64,000 bases of DNA from Planctobacterium marinum (GTDB taxonomy: Bacteria > Pseudomonadota > Gammaproteobacteria > Enterobacterales > Alteromonadaceae): positions 372,001 to 436,000 of the forward strand of contig NZ_JAJEWQ010000004.1 in the NCBI RefSeq assembly GCF_020687805.1, given 5' to 3'. Numbering within the stretch: the stretch's first letter is position 1; the number at the start of each line of letters is the position of its first letter. Made by a program: the position numbers and the translations under genes. The notes under the pieces are model-generated. The model saw only the letters and a program-made list of their open reading frames with translations, was not told the DNA's origin and made no database searches. Positions 27,301 through 34,228 of the stretch are shown here, in pieces.

Positions 27301-29818
27301 CATCACCTTTATTGAACTTAGTGGTGAACGCCAGGAACAGTTCTACTTTCAACTCTCTTTATCTGTTAACGGGTTAGCGTCTGTGGGCGACTTTATGTTG
27401 GCTCAGGACGAAAGTGGAGCTTGGGCAACTCACTACATTATAAATGCAGATGGCACATTAACAGATAGTCGTGACTGGAATTATTACTCGAACGAGTATG
27501 CGTGGAACCCGGCATATAACAGAGTCTATTATTTCGGCTCCAATGAGCTGCAATATGAGGAAATTGATCCAGTAACGGGTGATATTCTTTCCAGTGGTGA
27601 TTTTAATAACTCCAGTACCTATGGTCCTATTCGAGTGTCACCGGATGGCAGCAAAATACTGTTGGGCAATGGTGAAATTTATTCCGCGGCAGATCGCAGT
27701 TGGCAAAATAGCTTAGGAAGCCTGGACGATGCCCTATGGCTGGACAATGACGAACTATTGCTGCTGAGCCAACAAGATTCAGGGATAACGGTGCAACGTC
27801 TGAATTCTCAGTATCAAACTAGTGAGACTCTGTCGCTAAATGGAGCGTTATTAAGAGCCGTCCATGCCGGTGACTATAAAGTTATTGTCGCACTGGTGGA
27901 TAATGCCCTTTCGTTTACCCTGTACGAACCTAATAATGATTCAGATGGGGACGGTGTAGAAAACTTGCTTGATGCGTTCCCAATGGATATAGCCGCATCC
28001 GTTGACAGTGATAATGACGGCTATCCGGATAGCTGGAATGAAGGTTATAGCGAATCGGACTCTACTACTGGCCTGATTCTGGATGTATTCCCGGAAGATG
28101 CTGCGTGTTGGTCAGAGAATCATGATGATGGCTCGGGAAGTTGTGATTTTGCGGCTACCGTCCCGGATTTTGTGCCCGATGATATTATTACAGATGCTGA
28201 TGGCAATATATATATGCTCAGTCAGTCTAACAGTAAAGTATTTGTTTGGTCGGTCCAGGCTCAGCAATATCGAAATCCGATTTTTGTCGGTGAGTCCACC
28301 GAATTTAGCTCAGCAGCACCGACAGCGATGGTTTATTCAGAAAGTCATAACCGGCTTTATTTTGGCTATGAGTCAGGCAATCTCACTTATGTCGCGCTGG
28401 ACGGTAGTAATCAGGAGCAGTATTTTAATCGGTTAAGCGCCTTTGGTAGCATGGTTGCCGCGGGCAATTATCTGATGGTGCAAGAGCGGACTACAGGTAG
28501 AAACCGACGCAATGTATTCAGCGCTGATGGTACCCTGGTGGCCAGTAGTTCCAGTACATACTCATCCGATCAATATGCCTGGAGCAGCGCTACCAGCAAG
28601 TTTTACTACTTGCGCAGAGGCTATAGTCCAGTTGATTTGCATTATCAAAGTATTGATCAGACTACCGGGGCGCTTAATGGTTCTGGTGATTCGCCCTATC
28701 ATTCATCGACTAATATGACGGGACCGGTTCGGGTTATCAATCAAGATTCACAAGTGATTTTAGGCAGTGGCGCAATTTACAACGCCGACAATCTGGAAAT
28801 AATGCATAATTTGGAAACTACCCTTGTAGATGCATTAGATTACGCGGGCATGCTTTTGACCGCCAGAGAATCTGATGGCGCCTGGTTTGTGGATATCCTG
28901 TCTTATGACGACTACGCCGTTTTGACCAGTTTCCAACTGGAATATTCAATACTGTCATTAGCGCTACACGAAGATGACCTGACTGTCGTGCAACACAACG
29001 GAGTTGAATTGGTTTATTCCCACATTCCATTGGGAGACAATGACGGCGATATGCTTCCGGCCTGGTGGGAAATTAGCTACGGCTTATCGGACTCTGACGC
29101 AGAAGACGCTGACTTAGATCTTGATTCGGATGGCCTGAGTAATCTACAGGAATATTTGCTTGGAACCTATCCAGACAACACTGACAGTGATGCTGATGAT
29201 TTGAGCGATTTTGATGAAGTGAACACCCACAATACTTCGCCGCTCGCTGAGGATACAGATGCTGACGGTATCAATGATGGCGCTGAAATTAATCAGCACG
29301 GTACAAATCCATTAAGTCACGATACTGACGAAGACGGATTCAGTGATTCGGATGAAATCTTCATTTATGAAACGGACCCCAATGATGCAGAATCGCTACC
29401 TGACGCCATTTCATCTCTGACTGAATCTTTTGAAGATGGCGTAACACCTTTCTGGCGAACGGTTACTGACAGTAATGCTGGCTGGGCTGTTACTTCTGCG
29501 CACGCTGCTGATGGCAGTATGAGTCTGAAGTCGGGGAATATTTCACATAGTCAGTATAGTGCGGTACAGATTGAAGGCTTGTTTACTGACGGCACGCTGA
29601 CGTTTAGTGCACGTGTTTCAGCTGAATCTTGTTGTGATAAGTTATATATCTATCTCAATGATGTACAGCAAATAGTCATTTCCAATTCAGGTTGGGAAAC
29701 TTACGAGATTTCATTGAGTAATGGGGAAAATGTTATTGAGTGGCGTTACCGCAAAGATGGCAGTGTAGACACCTATGATGACGCTGCCTATATCGATAAT
29801 GTGCGTTTTGCGCAGTAG
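21344..29818 (+). CDS. Giant secreted repeat protein: FG-GAP-like propeller, calcium loops and tandem 360-residue modules
   Basis: 2,824 residues from a GTG at 21344, which has an AGAAGGGA ribosome binding site and starts a proper signal peptide (YKKLAIAGACLSFFTSIQAS); the in-frame start at 21269 would bury it. Order of parts: six 54-residue FG-GAP/VCBS-like repeats (DYDGDGKADLAVRR type) at about 21410-22380; thrombospondin type 3 calcium loops to about 22700; a divergent module; five tandem modules of about 360 residues from about 23610, each ending in a DxDGDGV/DSDNDGYPDSW calcium segment and a CW...CDY cysteine pair; more calcium repeats from 29035; and a C-terminal jelly-roll-like domain (SFEDGVTPFWRT...). 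The modules contain short YLLS/GPIRIS/SKVLLGSG repeats suggesting beta-propellers. Probably a cell-surface or released adhesion or carbohydrate-associated protein; function unknown. Confidence 0.85.
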   Translation: MYKKLAIAGACLSFFTSIQASNFSFDNDTLADIAVSRLSNGAFYIRNSSGQDFNSTRGDGIQRHFFERTDYDVPITGDFDGDGIRDFGLRRLSTAEWIIQHSSTGEVVTREFGRRVTDVPVPADYDGDGITDIAVYRSENLTWYILNSSGVDRQTNNKDGISRIPFGEQASDFPVPADYDGDGKADIAIRQADTQYWLIRNSSGVDPVTGNSDGITRHQFGKRAEDLPVPADYDGDGKADLAVRRPSTQTWYILNSSGTDSNTGYADGITRRQFGMRSSDIPVVADYDGDGRSDIAVRRPGTQLWYVLNSSGSDLLSGHNDGVSRLRFGLRATDIPLVQPAYSIFYQLDLDGDGLNNGEEVARGSSPIAADTDGDNVADSQDAFPLDPNESSDADNDGVGDNSDLYPNDPAESADSDNDGVGGNADAFPLDPNETTDTDADGVGDNSDAYPDDNLCSALSDGDGESCYLRLLNGDKNNLLTTSSAQYLLIYSPAADKIYPFDLATRQFLALIEMPDTRTAIAIHHAPQSNRIYVVLDDGEVGYFEDNQEYHSFVDTISNASFVQSLDNYVLIGNNGNLYVYDESGVLTSSVNIGSDPRSIYWDSEAGQLFTAVGSSYYFYLSQFLFNVETGELSLEKQEYFYSGDSYQGPMFQVENEPDVIMIGSSVFSRDSLSYLGEWNALSVSDFESVSGSNEILTLAYQAGKSILNRYDGALSLLEAPQFDGFPTEMAQYADAVVVLTKELHSLRLHVHELLDDIDGDGIQNDIDDFPADIAASVDSDQDGYPDSWNIGLNELDSSTGLTLDVFPEDAVCWDVSHDDGFGDCNYGATMPDFIPEQIIADDNGTLYLFNASSDLIYRWSSQTQRYLSPLSVGESNLFSSNTPISVAYSEAHNRLYLGYLSGQITFITPDSNETEIPFYQTTGPVRYLISTGNFLVATSGSSYDSRLHSLDVNGILIDTASSSYFSGVNAWDESHNRLFYFRYSELYYIELAQTTGEFGSTSYAAGNSLSGPLHLSADSSKILMGSGHIFNTDDLTSAGFLGGFDDGMWLQNDELLLLSQLSNTIALQRKNTQGLTLETFNLSGDLVGLARAGESDIIVTLTDSGLSFIPYVANNDTDGDGVSNTADAFPNDIAAALDTDNDGYPDSWNTGYDAQDSTTGLVIDEFPQDSACWLAEHSDGQGNCDYSATVPEFVPNEIQANASGDVYLLSEAHGKVFSWSTTTEQYQNPFSVGSSSGLTNESPVRMTFSAAQERLYLGYASGLVTFIDINNSPKEQFFNHFPQEVQSLVAAGNFLVVYGSNSTLRSFDVNGLQTDVISSSNFSRYNAWNEFTDAIYYYRSYYLYKREVNQDTGEIGERNRSYNNDYYGGATGIHIAKDGSKVLLSSGDVYNAEDLSHLSQVPYPDNALWLDNDELLLLEQSGAEVVLQRKNGQNRTVETVSLSGQLIDALPVGEQNLIVTQSGSELAFTLYQPNNDIDGDGVDNVLDAFPTDVAASVDSDNDGYPDSWNDGYSEDSSTTGLTLDVFPGDAACWLDDHDNGNGGCDYSATIPQFVPDEVVADGQGNVYLFSQQYGKVFTWSATTQQYQNPFAVGDRFNSGGEAPQRVVYLEDHHRLYFGYASGLLTYIDLNSGPQEQYFYQLPHSVSSIIAADNFLVAYSSGVLYSFAADGELVDSLSSSYFSQATAWNGVYNRIYHLRDGISPRDIYYREFNPITGEFGAGDDSPYHGDYSVYGPIRISQDGSKVLLGSGDIYAQDDLTWLGNVGSLDNALWLENSELLQLTQLDSEIALRRKNDQYSTIEVSTLSGQLISLVRAGEHNVIVSQLNNELVFELFVANNDSDGDGVDNTEDAFPQDIAASIDSDNDGYPDSWNEGYTEADSTTGLVLDVFPEDAACWTAEHDDGSGTCDYMATIPNFIPDKVVADNDGNLFLLSTENSKVYTWSAALQQYQNPYIVGTTSLTNGSPDLMSYSEAHNRLYFGYDSGLITFIELSGERQEQFYFQLSLSVNGLASVGDFMLAQDESGAWATHYIINADGTLTDSRDWNYYSNEYAWNPAYNRVYYFGSNELQYEEIDPVTGDILSSGDFNNSSTYGPIRVSPDGSKILLGNGEIYSAADRSWQNSLGSLDDALWLDNDELLLLSQQDSGITVQRLNSQYQTSETLSLNGALLRAVHAGDYKVIVALVDNALSFTLYEPNNDSDGDGVENLLDAFPMDIAASVDSDNDGYPDSWNEGYSESDSTTGLILDVFPEDAACWSENHDDGSGSCDFAATVPDFVPDDIITDADGNIYMLSQSNSKVFVWSVQAQQYRNPIFVGESTEFSSAAPTAMVYSESHNRLYFGYESGNLTYVALDGSNQEQYFNRLSAFGSMVAAGNYLMVQERTTGRNRRNVFSADGTLVASSSSTYSSDQYAWSSATSKFYYLRRGYSPVDLHYQSIDQTTGALNGSGDSPYHSSTNMTGPVRVINQDSQVILGSGAIYNADNLEIMHNLETTLVDALDYAGMLLTARESDGAWFVDILSYDDYAVLTSFQLEYSILSLALHEDDLTVVQHNGVELVYSHIPLGDNDGDMLPAWWEISYGLSDSDAEDADLDLDSDGLSNLQEYLLGTYPDNTDSDADDLSDFDEVNTHNTSPLAEDTDADGINDGAEINQHGTNPLSHDTDEDGFSDSDEIFIYETDPNDAESLPDAISSLTESFEDGVTPFWRTVTDSNAGWAVTSAHAADGSMSLKSGNISHSQYSAVQIEGLFTDGTLTFSARVSAESCCDKLYIYLNDVQQIVISNSGWETYEISLSNGENVIEWRYRKDGSVDTYDDAAYIDNVRFAQ
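21570..22370 (+). repeat. Tandem 162-base repeats encoding 54-residue FG-GAP-like units
   Basis: The unit encodes DYDGDGxxDIAVRRPxTQxWYILNSSGxDxxTGxxDGITRRQFG followed by a DIPVPA-type linker. Later copies are the most alike. A matching set occurs in the gene at 50825-53296 on the other strand. Confidence 0.8.
23611..29030 (+). repeat. Five tandem modules of about 1,080 bases
   Basis: The codons for the DSW of PDSWN recur at about 23701, 24781, 25861, 26950 and 28027, giving periods of 1080, 1080, 1089 and 1077 bases (360, 360, 363 and 359 codons). All periods are multiples of three, so the frame is kept. The copies have diverged in third positions but keep length and key residues, indicating old duplications under selection. 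Confidence 0.85.
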
Positions 29819-29852
29819 CCGTATAAATCAACAGACTTAGGCGTAAGCTCCC

Positions 29853-29905
29853 AAAAAGGCCTGTTCCCTGCAGCAACGTAAATACTGCGTGGCTCAGGCC
29901 TTTTT
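29853..29905 (+). terminator. Terminator after the giant repeat gene
   Basis: AAAAAGGCCTG (29853-29863) pairs perfectly with CAGGCCTTTTT (29895-29905) across a 31-base loop, 35 bases after the stop codon. The T-run forms the end of the stem. Confidence 0.75.
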
Positions 29906-30040
29906 AGTGCCGACTTTAGAACACAAATTACGCAGTGTTCAACACCTGATTGCTTCAGTTTCCTCGGCGGGTTTTTGACATTTCCCAGGATCGCAGGCAT
30001 AACTTGTTTGAGATAAAAATAACCAATCCGGGAAAACATC

Positions 30041-30538
30041 ATGTTAGGGCTTGTCTGGCATACCACCTATATGTGTGCTTTTGTTTTTGCTTTGGGCTTT
30101 GTACTGCATTATTACGCCTTTAAGCGCGGCATTGCTGATCAGTTTGATAAAGTAAAAACGGAAGCGTTAAAAAAGGGGGCTGACGGCAAAAAAAGGGATT
30201 ACAAAACCGGCAATGGGTTGTTGGATAAGTGGCTGGATTTTGGGGGTGGCTACTACGGTATTATTGCCTTTATTCAATTGATTTTTATCGAAATTGAAGA
30301 AATACAGGCATTTATCCTTGGCTGGACGGGACTTGATGATTTTTTACAGGGATTAGGTATCAGTACACTGATTAGCCTGTTTATTGAACAAATCATGAAC
30401 TTTGTTCAGGCTATCAGCTGGCCGGCTCACTATCTTGGTCGTTACAGTATCCTGCAGATTGCCATCTTCATTGCGCTCACCTACCTGGTTTACACACTAT
30501 CCAGAAAACTGGCCAGAGCCAGATTAAACCGGCTTTAG
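30041..30538 (+). CDS. Conserved-looking inner membrane protein of unknown function
   Basis: 165 residues. Hydrophobic segments at about 4-24, 70-95, 110-130 and 138-158 suggest three or four membrane helices, with a basic cytoplasmic stretch (about 28-60, KRGIADQFDKVKTEALKKGADGKK). I do not recognise the family. The ATG has a moderate upstream GGGAAAA. Its stop overlaps the end of the convergent gene at 30535 by a few bases. Confidence 0.65.
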   Translation: MLGLVWHTTYMCAFVFALGFVLHYYAFKRGIADQFDKVKTEALKKGADGKKRDYKTGNGLLDKWLDFGGGYYGIIAFIQLIFIEIEEIQAFILGWTGLDDFLQGLGISTLISLFIEQIMNFVQAISWPAHYLGRYSILQIAIFIALTYLVYTLSRKLARARLNRL

Positions 30539-30963
30539 TTCCGGTCAATATACTGTGCAACTTTGTCGGTAATATGCCAGCTTTTACCGTCATAGATCAG
30601 ATTGAGGTAGTCAATATAGCCTTTTTTCTGTTCTTCGCCCCAACTAAACGCCACTGTAGCATTGGCCGCATACCCGGTGGTTTTCAGGTCTGTGATGTGA
30701 ATGTTGGCGTCCCACTGGTTGCCTGTATTCACTAACGCTGCGAAAGCATCGCGGGTGTAGCTTTGGTAAACCCCTTTATCATTGTAATACTGAATAGAAG
30801 CGGTTTCTGAAAACGCCATTTCCACATGTTTGCCGGAACCGGTTTTTACCGCTTTGATGTAGCTATTTACCGCCTCTTCCGGGGTTTTAAATCCATGCGC
30901 CAGTGCCGGACAGGCAGTGAAGAACAAGATTGTTAGCCCGGCAACAAGTGAGTATCGTGACAT
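30535..30963 (-). CDS. Secreted NTF2-like (lumazine-binding-type) protein
   Basis: 142 residues with a signal peptide (MSRYSLVAGLTILFFTACPALAHG). The mature part has the layout of the SnoaL/NTF2 cone fold seen in the putative lumazine-binding family: a helix starting TPEEAVNSYIKAVKTGS, then strands with SIQYYNDKG and a final YIDYLNLIYDGKSWHITDKVAQYI. Such domains bind small molecules or serve as accessory folds; many members have no assigned reaction. It is convergent with the membrane protein gene and stands alone. Confidence 0.7.
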   Translation of the reverse strand: MSRYSLVAGLTILFFTACPALAHGFKTPEEAVNSYIKAVKTGSGKHVEMAFSETASIQYYNDKGVYQSYTRDAFAALVNTGNQWDANIHITDLKTTGYAANATVAFSWGEEQKKGYIDYLNLIYDGKSWHITDKVAQYIDRN

Positions 30964-31354
30964 GATGAGCGTTTCCTTAGATGAGCAATGAGCTAAAGAC
31001 TAATTCTTTTACCTTTTGGAAACAAGCGAATCAGTGCGGTTTCATCTTCTGCCGAATGTCATCCGGAATATCCAGGTGCATTAAAAATAATCCATCCACC
31101 TCTGAGTTACCTGGTGAAACCGGGTCGCTCTCCAGTGTGTCGACAATGGCCTGTTCTTCGCGATTCTCATTGGAATCATTTTGTATATTACCCATGACTG
31201 CCTCCCACAATACGACTAAAAAACCATCATGTGATATCTATTTATCGCCTGGTTCGGAAAATTCTGCAGTTATACTTTGGCATAATATGAGTGCTTACCC
31301 CACGCTCAGGAGGCTCTGTCAGTGACAAAGCCACCAAAGGTGGAGGGGGTTAAT
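30964..31354. other. 391-base spacer holding one small gene
   Basis: Apart from the 54-codon frame at 31031-31195 (minus strand), I see no other supported gene. A 114-codon plus-strand frame starting at 30981 overlaps the small gene, has no ribosome binding site and shows no recognisable features, so it is not called. A GGAGG-containing hairpin-like stretch near 31310-31350 precedes the hmp stop. Confidence 0.4.
31031..31195 (-). CDS. Small acidic protein, 54 residues, unknown function
   Basis: The frame reads MGNIQNDSNENREEQAIVDT at its start and ends DIPDDIRQKMKPH before TGA. A strong ribosome binding site GGGAGG lies 5 bases before the ATG, which is the main reason to call it. It is acidic, hydrophilic and has no signal or membrane segment. 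It lies between the NTF2-like gene and hmp on the same strand and could belong to either transcript. I do not recognise it. Confidence 0.5.
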   Translation of the reverse strand: MGNIQNDSNENREEQAIVDTLESDPVSPGNSEVDGLFLMHLDIPDDIRQKMKPH

Positions 31355-32530
31355 TTAGAGATCCTGATGGGGACCAAAGACTTCATAGTGAATACGGTTG
31401 CTGGCGACTCCCTGATTTAGCAACTGTTTTTTGACAAACCCCATAAAACCCACAGGCCCACACAGGTAAAAGTGGGCCTGGCCGTAGGGAAGCCTGACCT
31501 GTTCAAAATTCATCATGCCATAAAACGCTTTAGCCGATGCTTCCTTTGCGTACCAGGTATACGCCTGCCAATCATGCTGCTGTGCAATTTGTTCAGTGCG
31601 ATCTGAAAAACTGTGTTGATGCTGGTTTTCACACGCGTGTAAGTAATAGACTTCTTGCGCATAATTGTCGGCCGACAATTGTTCCAAAATAGCCTGCATG
31701 GGAGTGACACCAACCCCTGCAGATATCAGCACTACCGGCGTCTTTCGATCTTCAAAAAAGAAGTCTCCGGCAGGGGCATGGAGCTCAATGGTGTCACCGA
31801 CCTGGACTTCGTCATGCAGATAATTTGAAACGACCCCTGGTACGCCGTTGCATTCTCTTTTTACCGAAATGCGGTAACTGCGACCATTGGGCTTATCGGA
31901 CAAGGAATACTGCCTGATTTCTGTATAGGGATGGGCGGGTGGTTGCGCTTTAATGCCCAAATATTGGCCTACTTTGTAATCAATTACTGGTCCAGTATCT
32001 TGCGGAACAAACGTAAAGCTTTTCACCAGTTCAGATTCCTGCTGAATTGCTTTTACAACAAATCGGCGGGCGTCCTGCCAGCCGCCGATCTGGCCGCCTT
32101 TGTCAGCGTATAAATGACGCTCGCGGTTGATAAAGGATTCTGACAGAAACAAATAGGCTTCACGCCAGGCTTCCTCAACCTCGGCAGTAAACAATTCGCC
32201 GGTGAGTTCTCTGAGAGTTTCAGTCAGGTGGTGGCCTACAATCTGGTACATTTCAGGCTTTATGTTAAAGCTGGTGTGTTTATGGGCGATTCGTTCAACG
32301 TCTCTTTGCAGTACCTGCGGCGTTTCTATATTCCTGGCGTAGGCGGCCAGGATGTTAAACAGGGCCAGTTTTTGAGTCCCGGAGACCTGGTGGCTCATAT
32401 TAAAAATATTTTTTAGATCCGGGTGTTCAAGAAACATCCGATTATAAAAATGGTCGGTTAATGCCGCTCCGGTTTCATCCAGTAATGGAGCCAGACTTTT
32501 TACGATATCAATGTGCTTTTGCGTGAGCAT
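31355..32530 (-). CDS. hmp: Flavohaemoglobin, nitric oxide dioxygenase
   Basis: 391 residues, close to the usual 396. The N-terminal globin domain (1-138) has the proximal-His segment IAHKHTSFNI. The FAD domain has the RQYSLSD motif, and the NAD-binding domain has ISAGVGVTPMQAIL and the C-terminal YLCGPVGFM and HYEVFGPH. It oxidises nitric oxide to nitrate with O2 and NADPH in the cytoplasm. It follows nnrS after 10 bases and is the third gene of a leftward operon driven from the sigma-54 promoter near 34100, so NorR probably controls it rather than, or in addition to, NsrR. Confidence 0.96.
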   Translation of the reverse strand: MLTQKHIDIVKSLAPLLDETGAALTDHFYNRMFLEHPDLKNIFNMSHQVSGTQKLALFNILAAYARNIETPQVLQRDVERIAHKHTSFNIKPEMYQIVGHHLTETLRELTGELFTAEVEEAWREAYLFLSESFINRERHLYADKGGQIGGWQDARRFVVKAIQQESELVKSFTFVPQDTGPVIDYKVGQYLGIKAQPPAHPYTEIRQYSLSDKPNGRSYRISVKRECNGVPGVVSNYLHDEVQVGDTIELHAPAGDFFFEDRKTPVVLISAGVGVTPMQAILEQLSADNYAQEVYYLHACENQHQHSFSDRTEQIAQQHDWQAYTWYAKEASAKAFYGMMNFEQVRLPYGQAHFYLCGPVGFMGFVKKQLLNQGVASNRIHYEVFGPHQDL

Positions 32531-32540
32531 GATTTACCTC

Positions 32541-33752
32541 TTAATTGGATTGTTTTGGCGAAAATAAAATGGGTGAATAGAACCTTAAAAACAGGCACAT
32601 ACTCGATACCCACAACGCAATGCTTAGTTGCCAGGCTAACAGCGGATAGCCCAGTGCAGGCAAGGCGCTGCGGATCACTGCTGCTGTCGCTAACAGAATG
32701 AAAGCGACACTTATCCAGGGCGTGGGAGTTAACGGTCTGCCGGTATGACCCAGTGAAACCCGACTCATCATGGCAAGTATCATTAAACCAATGGCACCGA
32801 CCGTGATCAGGTGTAATGCGGCGCTGAGTGAAAGTTGGATTATGAGAAAACTTAGACCCGTTGCAATAAGACCAACCGCTAAAAACAGGTAGGAAAGATG
32901 CAATGACCACAGTAACGGACGTGATAAAATGCCCCGCCTGAACCAGAAGGCTAATCGAACCAGGTGCAAGGTGCCGGCAGCAATCAATAGTGGTGCCGGT
33001 GAAATTGGCAGCGGGTAAAAATACCCGGATGTAAAAACCACAATCCCGGCGCACGACACGCTCATCAGGAAGCGATCCAGGGTTTGGGTTTTAGTGATTT
33101 TGATTAAACCAATGCCGCGTTCGGTAAAAAACGGAATTACGCGACCGGCAATAATGGCGATGAGTAAGGTAAACATCAGCACCATAGTTCGGCCCAGATG
33201 CAAGGCCATCCCGGTAAATCCGTTAAAGTCCGCCAGAATAACAATCAGATTAACGAGAGCCATCGCGCAGAAAATTGGGATCAGCAAGTAGTTGCGTCGG
33301 TTGCCTGACAAAAATAACAACCTGGTAAAGGCGTAGATAGAACAGTACCACCATAGGCATTGAGCGATAGTGGCCATCAGCAAGCTGTCGGGGTTATTAA
33401 GCCAAAAACCAATTCTGGCCAACAGCCAAAGACCGGCTAACAGCATTACCGATCTGCCCTGCAAACTGGGTAATCCGGTCCAGGTCTGTACAGCTGTGAG
33501 TGAGAAGCCAATGGCTACTGTCGCCGCGAAACCAAAAATCATTTCGTGTAAATGCCAGACAATAGCTGACATACCATTGCCGGGCAGACTCCACCAACCG
33601 CTTAGCATGCCCAGCCAGTAGATTAACGACAGGGATGAAGCCACTGTGGCCAACAAAAAACAGGAGCGAAAGGCCAGTTGCCACACAGGCCAATGGGTAA
33701 TGTGATTTTGGATACCCGGAATGTGCATCAAAAGTTTAGCCAGGGAGGTCAT
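32541..33752 (-). CDS. nnrS: NnrS family haem-copper membrane protein
   Basis: 403 residues from ATG 33752, which has an AAGGTGG ribosome binding site; the longer frame from 33803 would overlap the upstream gene. The protein is nearly all membrane helix (about 12 segments). NnrS-type signatures include WHLHEMIFGFAATVAIGFSLTAVQTWTG near the start, FFTERGIGL, and HLITVGAIGLMILAMMSRVSLGHTGR near the end, with several conserved His residues. NnrS proteins relieve nitrosative stress, notably by limiting damage from dinitrosyl-iron complexes. It lies 4 bases after the 95-residue membrane protein gene and 10 bases before hmp. Confidence 0.93.
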   Translation of the reverse strand: MTSLAKLLMHIPGIQNHITHWPVWQLAFRSCFLLATVASSLSLIYWLGMLSGWWSLPGNGMSAIVWHLHEMIFGFAATVAIGFSLTAVQTWTGLPSLQGRSVMLLAGLWLLARIGFWLNNPDSLLMATIAQCLWWYCSIYAFTRLLFLSGNRRNYLLIPIFCAMALVNLIVILADFNGFTGMALHLGRTMVLMFTLLIAIIAGRVIPFFTERGIGLIKITKTQTLDRFLMSVSCAGIVVFTSGYFYPLPISPAPLLIAAGTLHLVRLAFWFRRGILSRPLLWSLHLSYLFLAVGLIATGLSFLIIQLSLSAALHLITVGAIGLMILAMMSRVSLGHTGRPLTPTPWISVAFILLATAAVIRSALPALGYPLLAWQLSIALWVSSMCLFLRFYSPILFSPKQSN

Positions 33753-33756
33753 AAAG

Positions 33757-34044
33757 CTACACCACCTTGCCGAGATGCTTGCGTCCGATACAGCGCAATA
33801 CATACCCTATTTTAAATAACCCGGGTAAGATCATAGAGGCTATATGAGCCGCAATTTCAACTTGCATTGGTATCAGGTGGTTAAACTGATATCCGAGTAA
33901 TATCGCCGCAATAAATGCCACCAGAGAAGCGATCATGAGTCCATTACCGATACGCAAACAAAGCCTGAAGTTTTTCAATGGGTCTTGTTGCTCAGTTGTG
34001 GCAATGGGCACAGTGGTAATCGGGTTTGCGAGTGAGGTTGCCAT
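33757..34044 (-). CDS. Small membrane protein at the head of the nitric oxide operon
   Basis: 95 residues with two membrane segments (about 30-50 and 58-80) flanked by basic residues (RLCLRIGN, RCIGRKHLGK). I do not recognise the family. It is the first gene after the sigma-54 promoter and its stop is 4 bases from the nnrS start, so it is almost certainly co-expressed with nnrS and hmp. A role as an accessory to NnrS or in the envelope response to nitric oxide is inferred from position only. Confidence 0.75.
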   Translation of the reverse strand: MATSLANPITTVPIATTEQQDPLKNFRLCLRIGNGLMIASLVAFIAAILLGYQFNHLIPMQVEIAAHIASMILPGLFKIGYVLRCIGRKHLGKVV

Positions 34045-34087
34045 AGGTGTAAATCCTCTTGTATGCAGTAATAACTGGTTTTGCTAT

Positions 34088-34103
34088 ACCAATTCTTGTG
34101 CCA
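34088..34103 (-). promoter_or_regulatory. Sigma-54 (-24/-12) promoter of the nitric oxide operon
   Basis: Read on the minus strand the sequence is TGGCAC-AAGAA-TTGGT, matching the TGGCAC-N5-TTGCW consensus except for G in place of C at the -12 element. It ends about 45 bases before the first gene's start at 34044 and points at it. A NorR regulator, which works only with sigma-54, is encoded divergently. Confidence 0.75.
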
Positions 34104-34166
34104 CATTTAAAAGGGTATAAAAAACAAATAGATAGCGTGTCAGGCTGTTTTCAATTTGCTTAAAAA

Positions 34167-34206
34167 AGGTCATTTAGACCTGAGTATGAATAGGTTATAA
34201 TGACCT
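34167..34206. promoter_or_regulatory. NorR binding sites (two GT-N7-AC dyads)
   Basis: AGGTC-ATTTA-GACCT at 34167-34181 and AGGT-TATAATG-ACCT at 34192-34206 both contain GT-N7-AC, the core of NorR enhancer sites, and are 25 bases apart. A third, weaker half-site (GGGTCA) follows at 34211-34216. They lie about 65-115 bases upstream of the sigma-54 promoter, the proper distance for an enhancer-binding protein, and just before the norR start at 34229, allowing autoregulation. Confidence 0.7.
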
Positions 34207-34228
34207 GAAAGGGTCAAATGGATTCAGT

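Noticed and set aside
21570-29030. Tandem repeats considered as a CRISPR or satellite array
   Set aside because: Periods are multiples of three, units differ mainly at third codon positions, and the whole stretch is one open frame; they are protein repeats.
30981-31325. 114-codon plus-strand frame
   Set aside because: No ribosome binding site, no recognisable features, and it overlaps the better-supported small gene on the other strand.
32500-33054. 184-codon minus-strand frame across the nnrS/hmp junction
   Set aside because: Lies in another frame inside nnrS, which is clearly the coding frame; hydrophilic and without family features.
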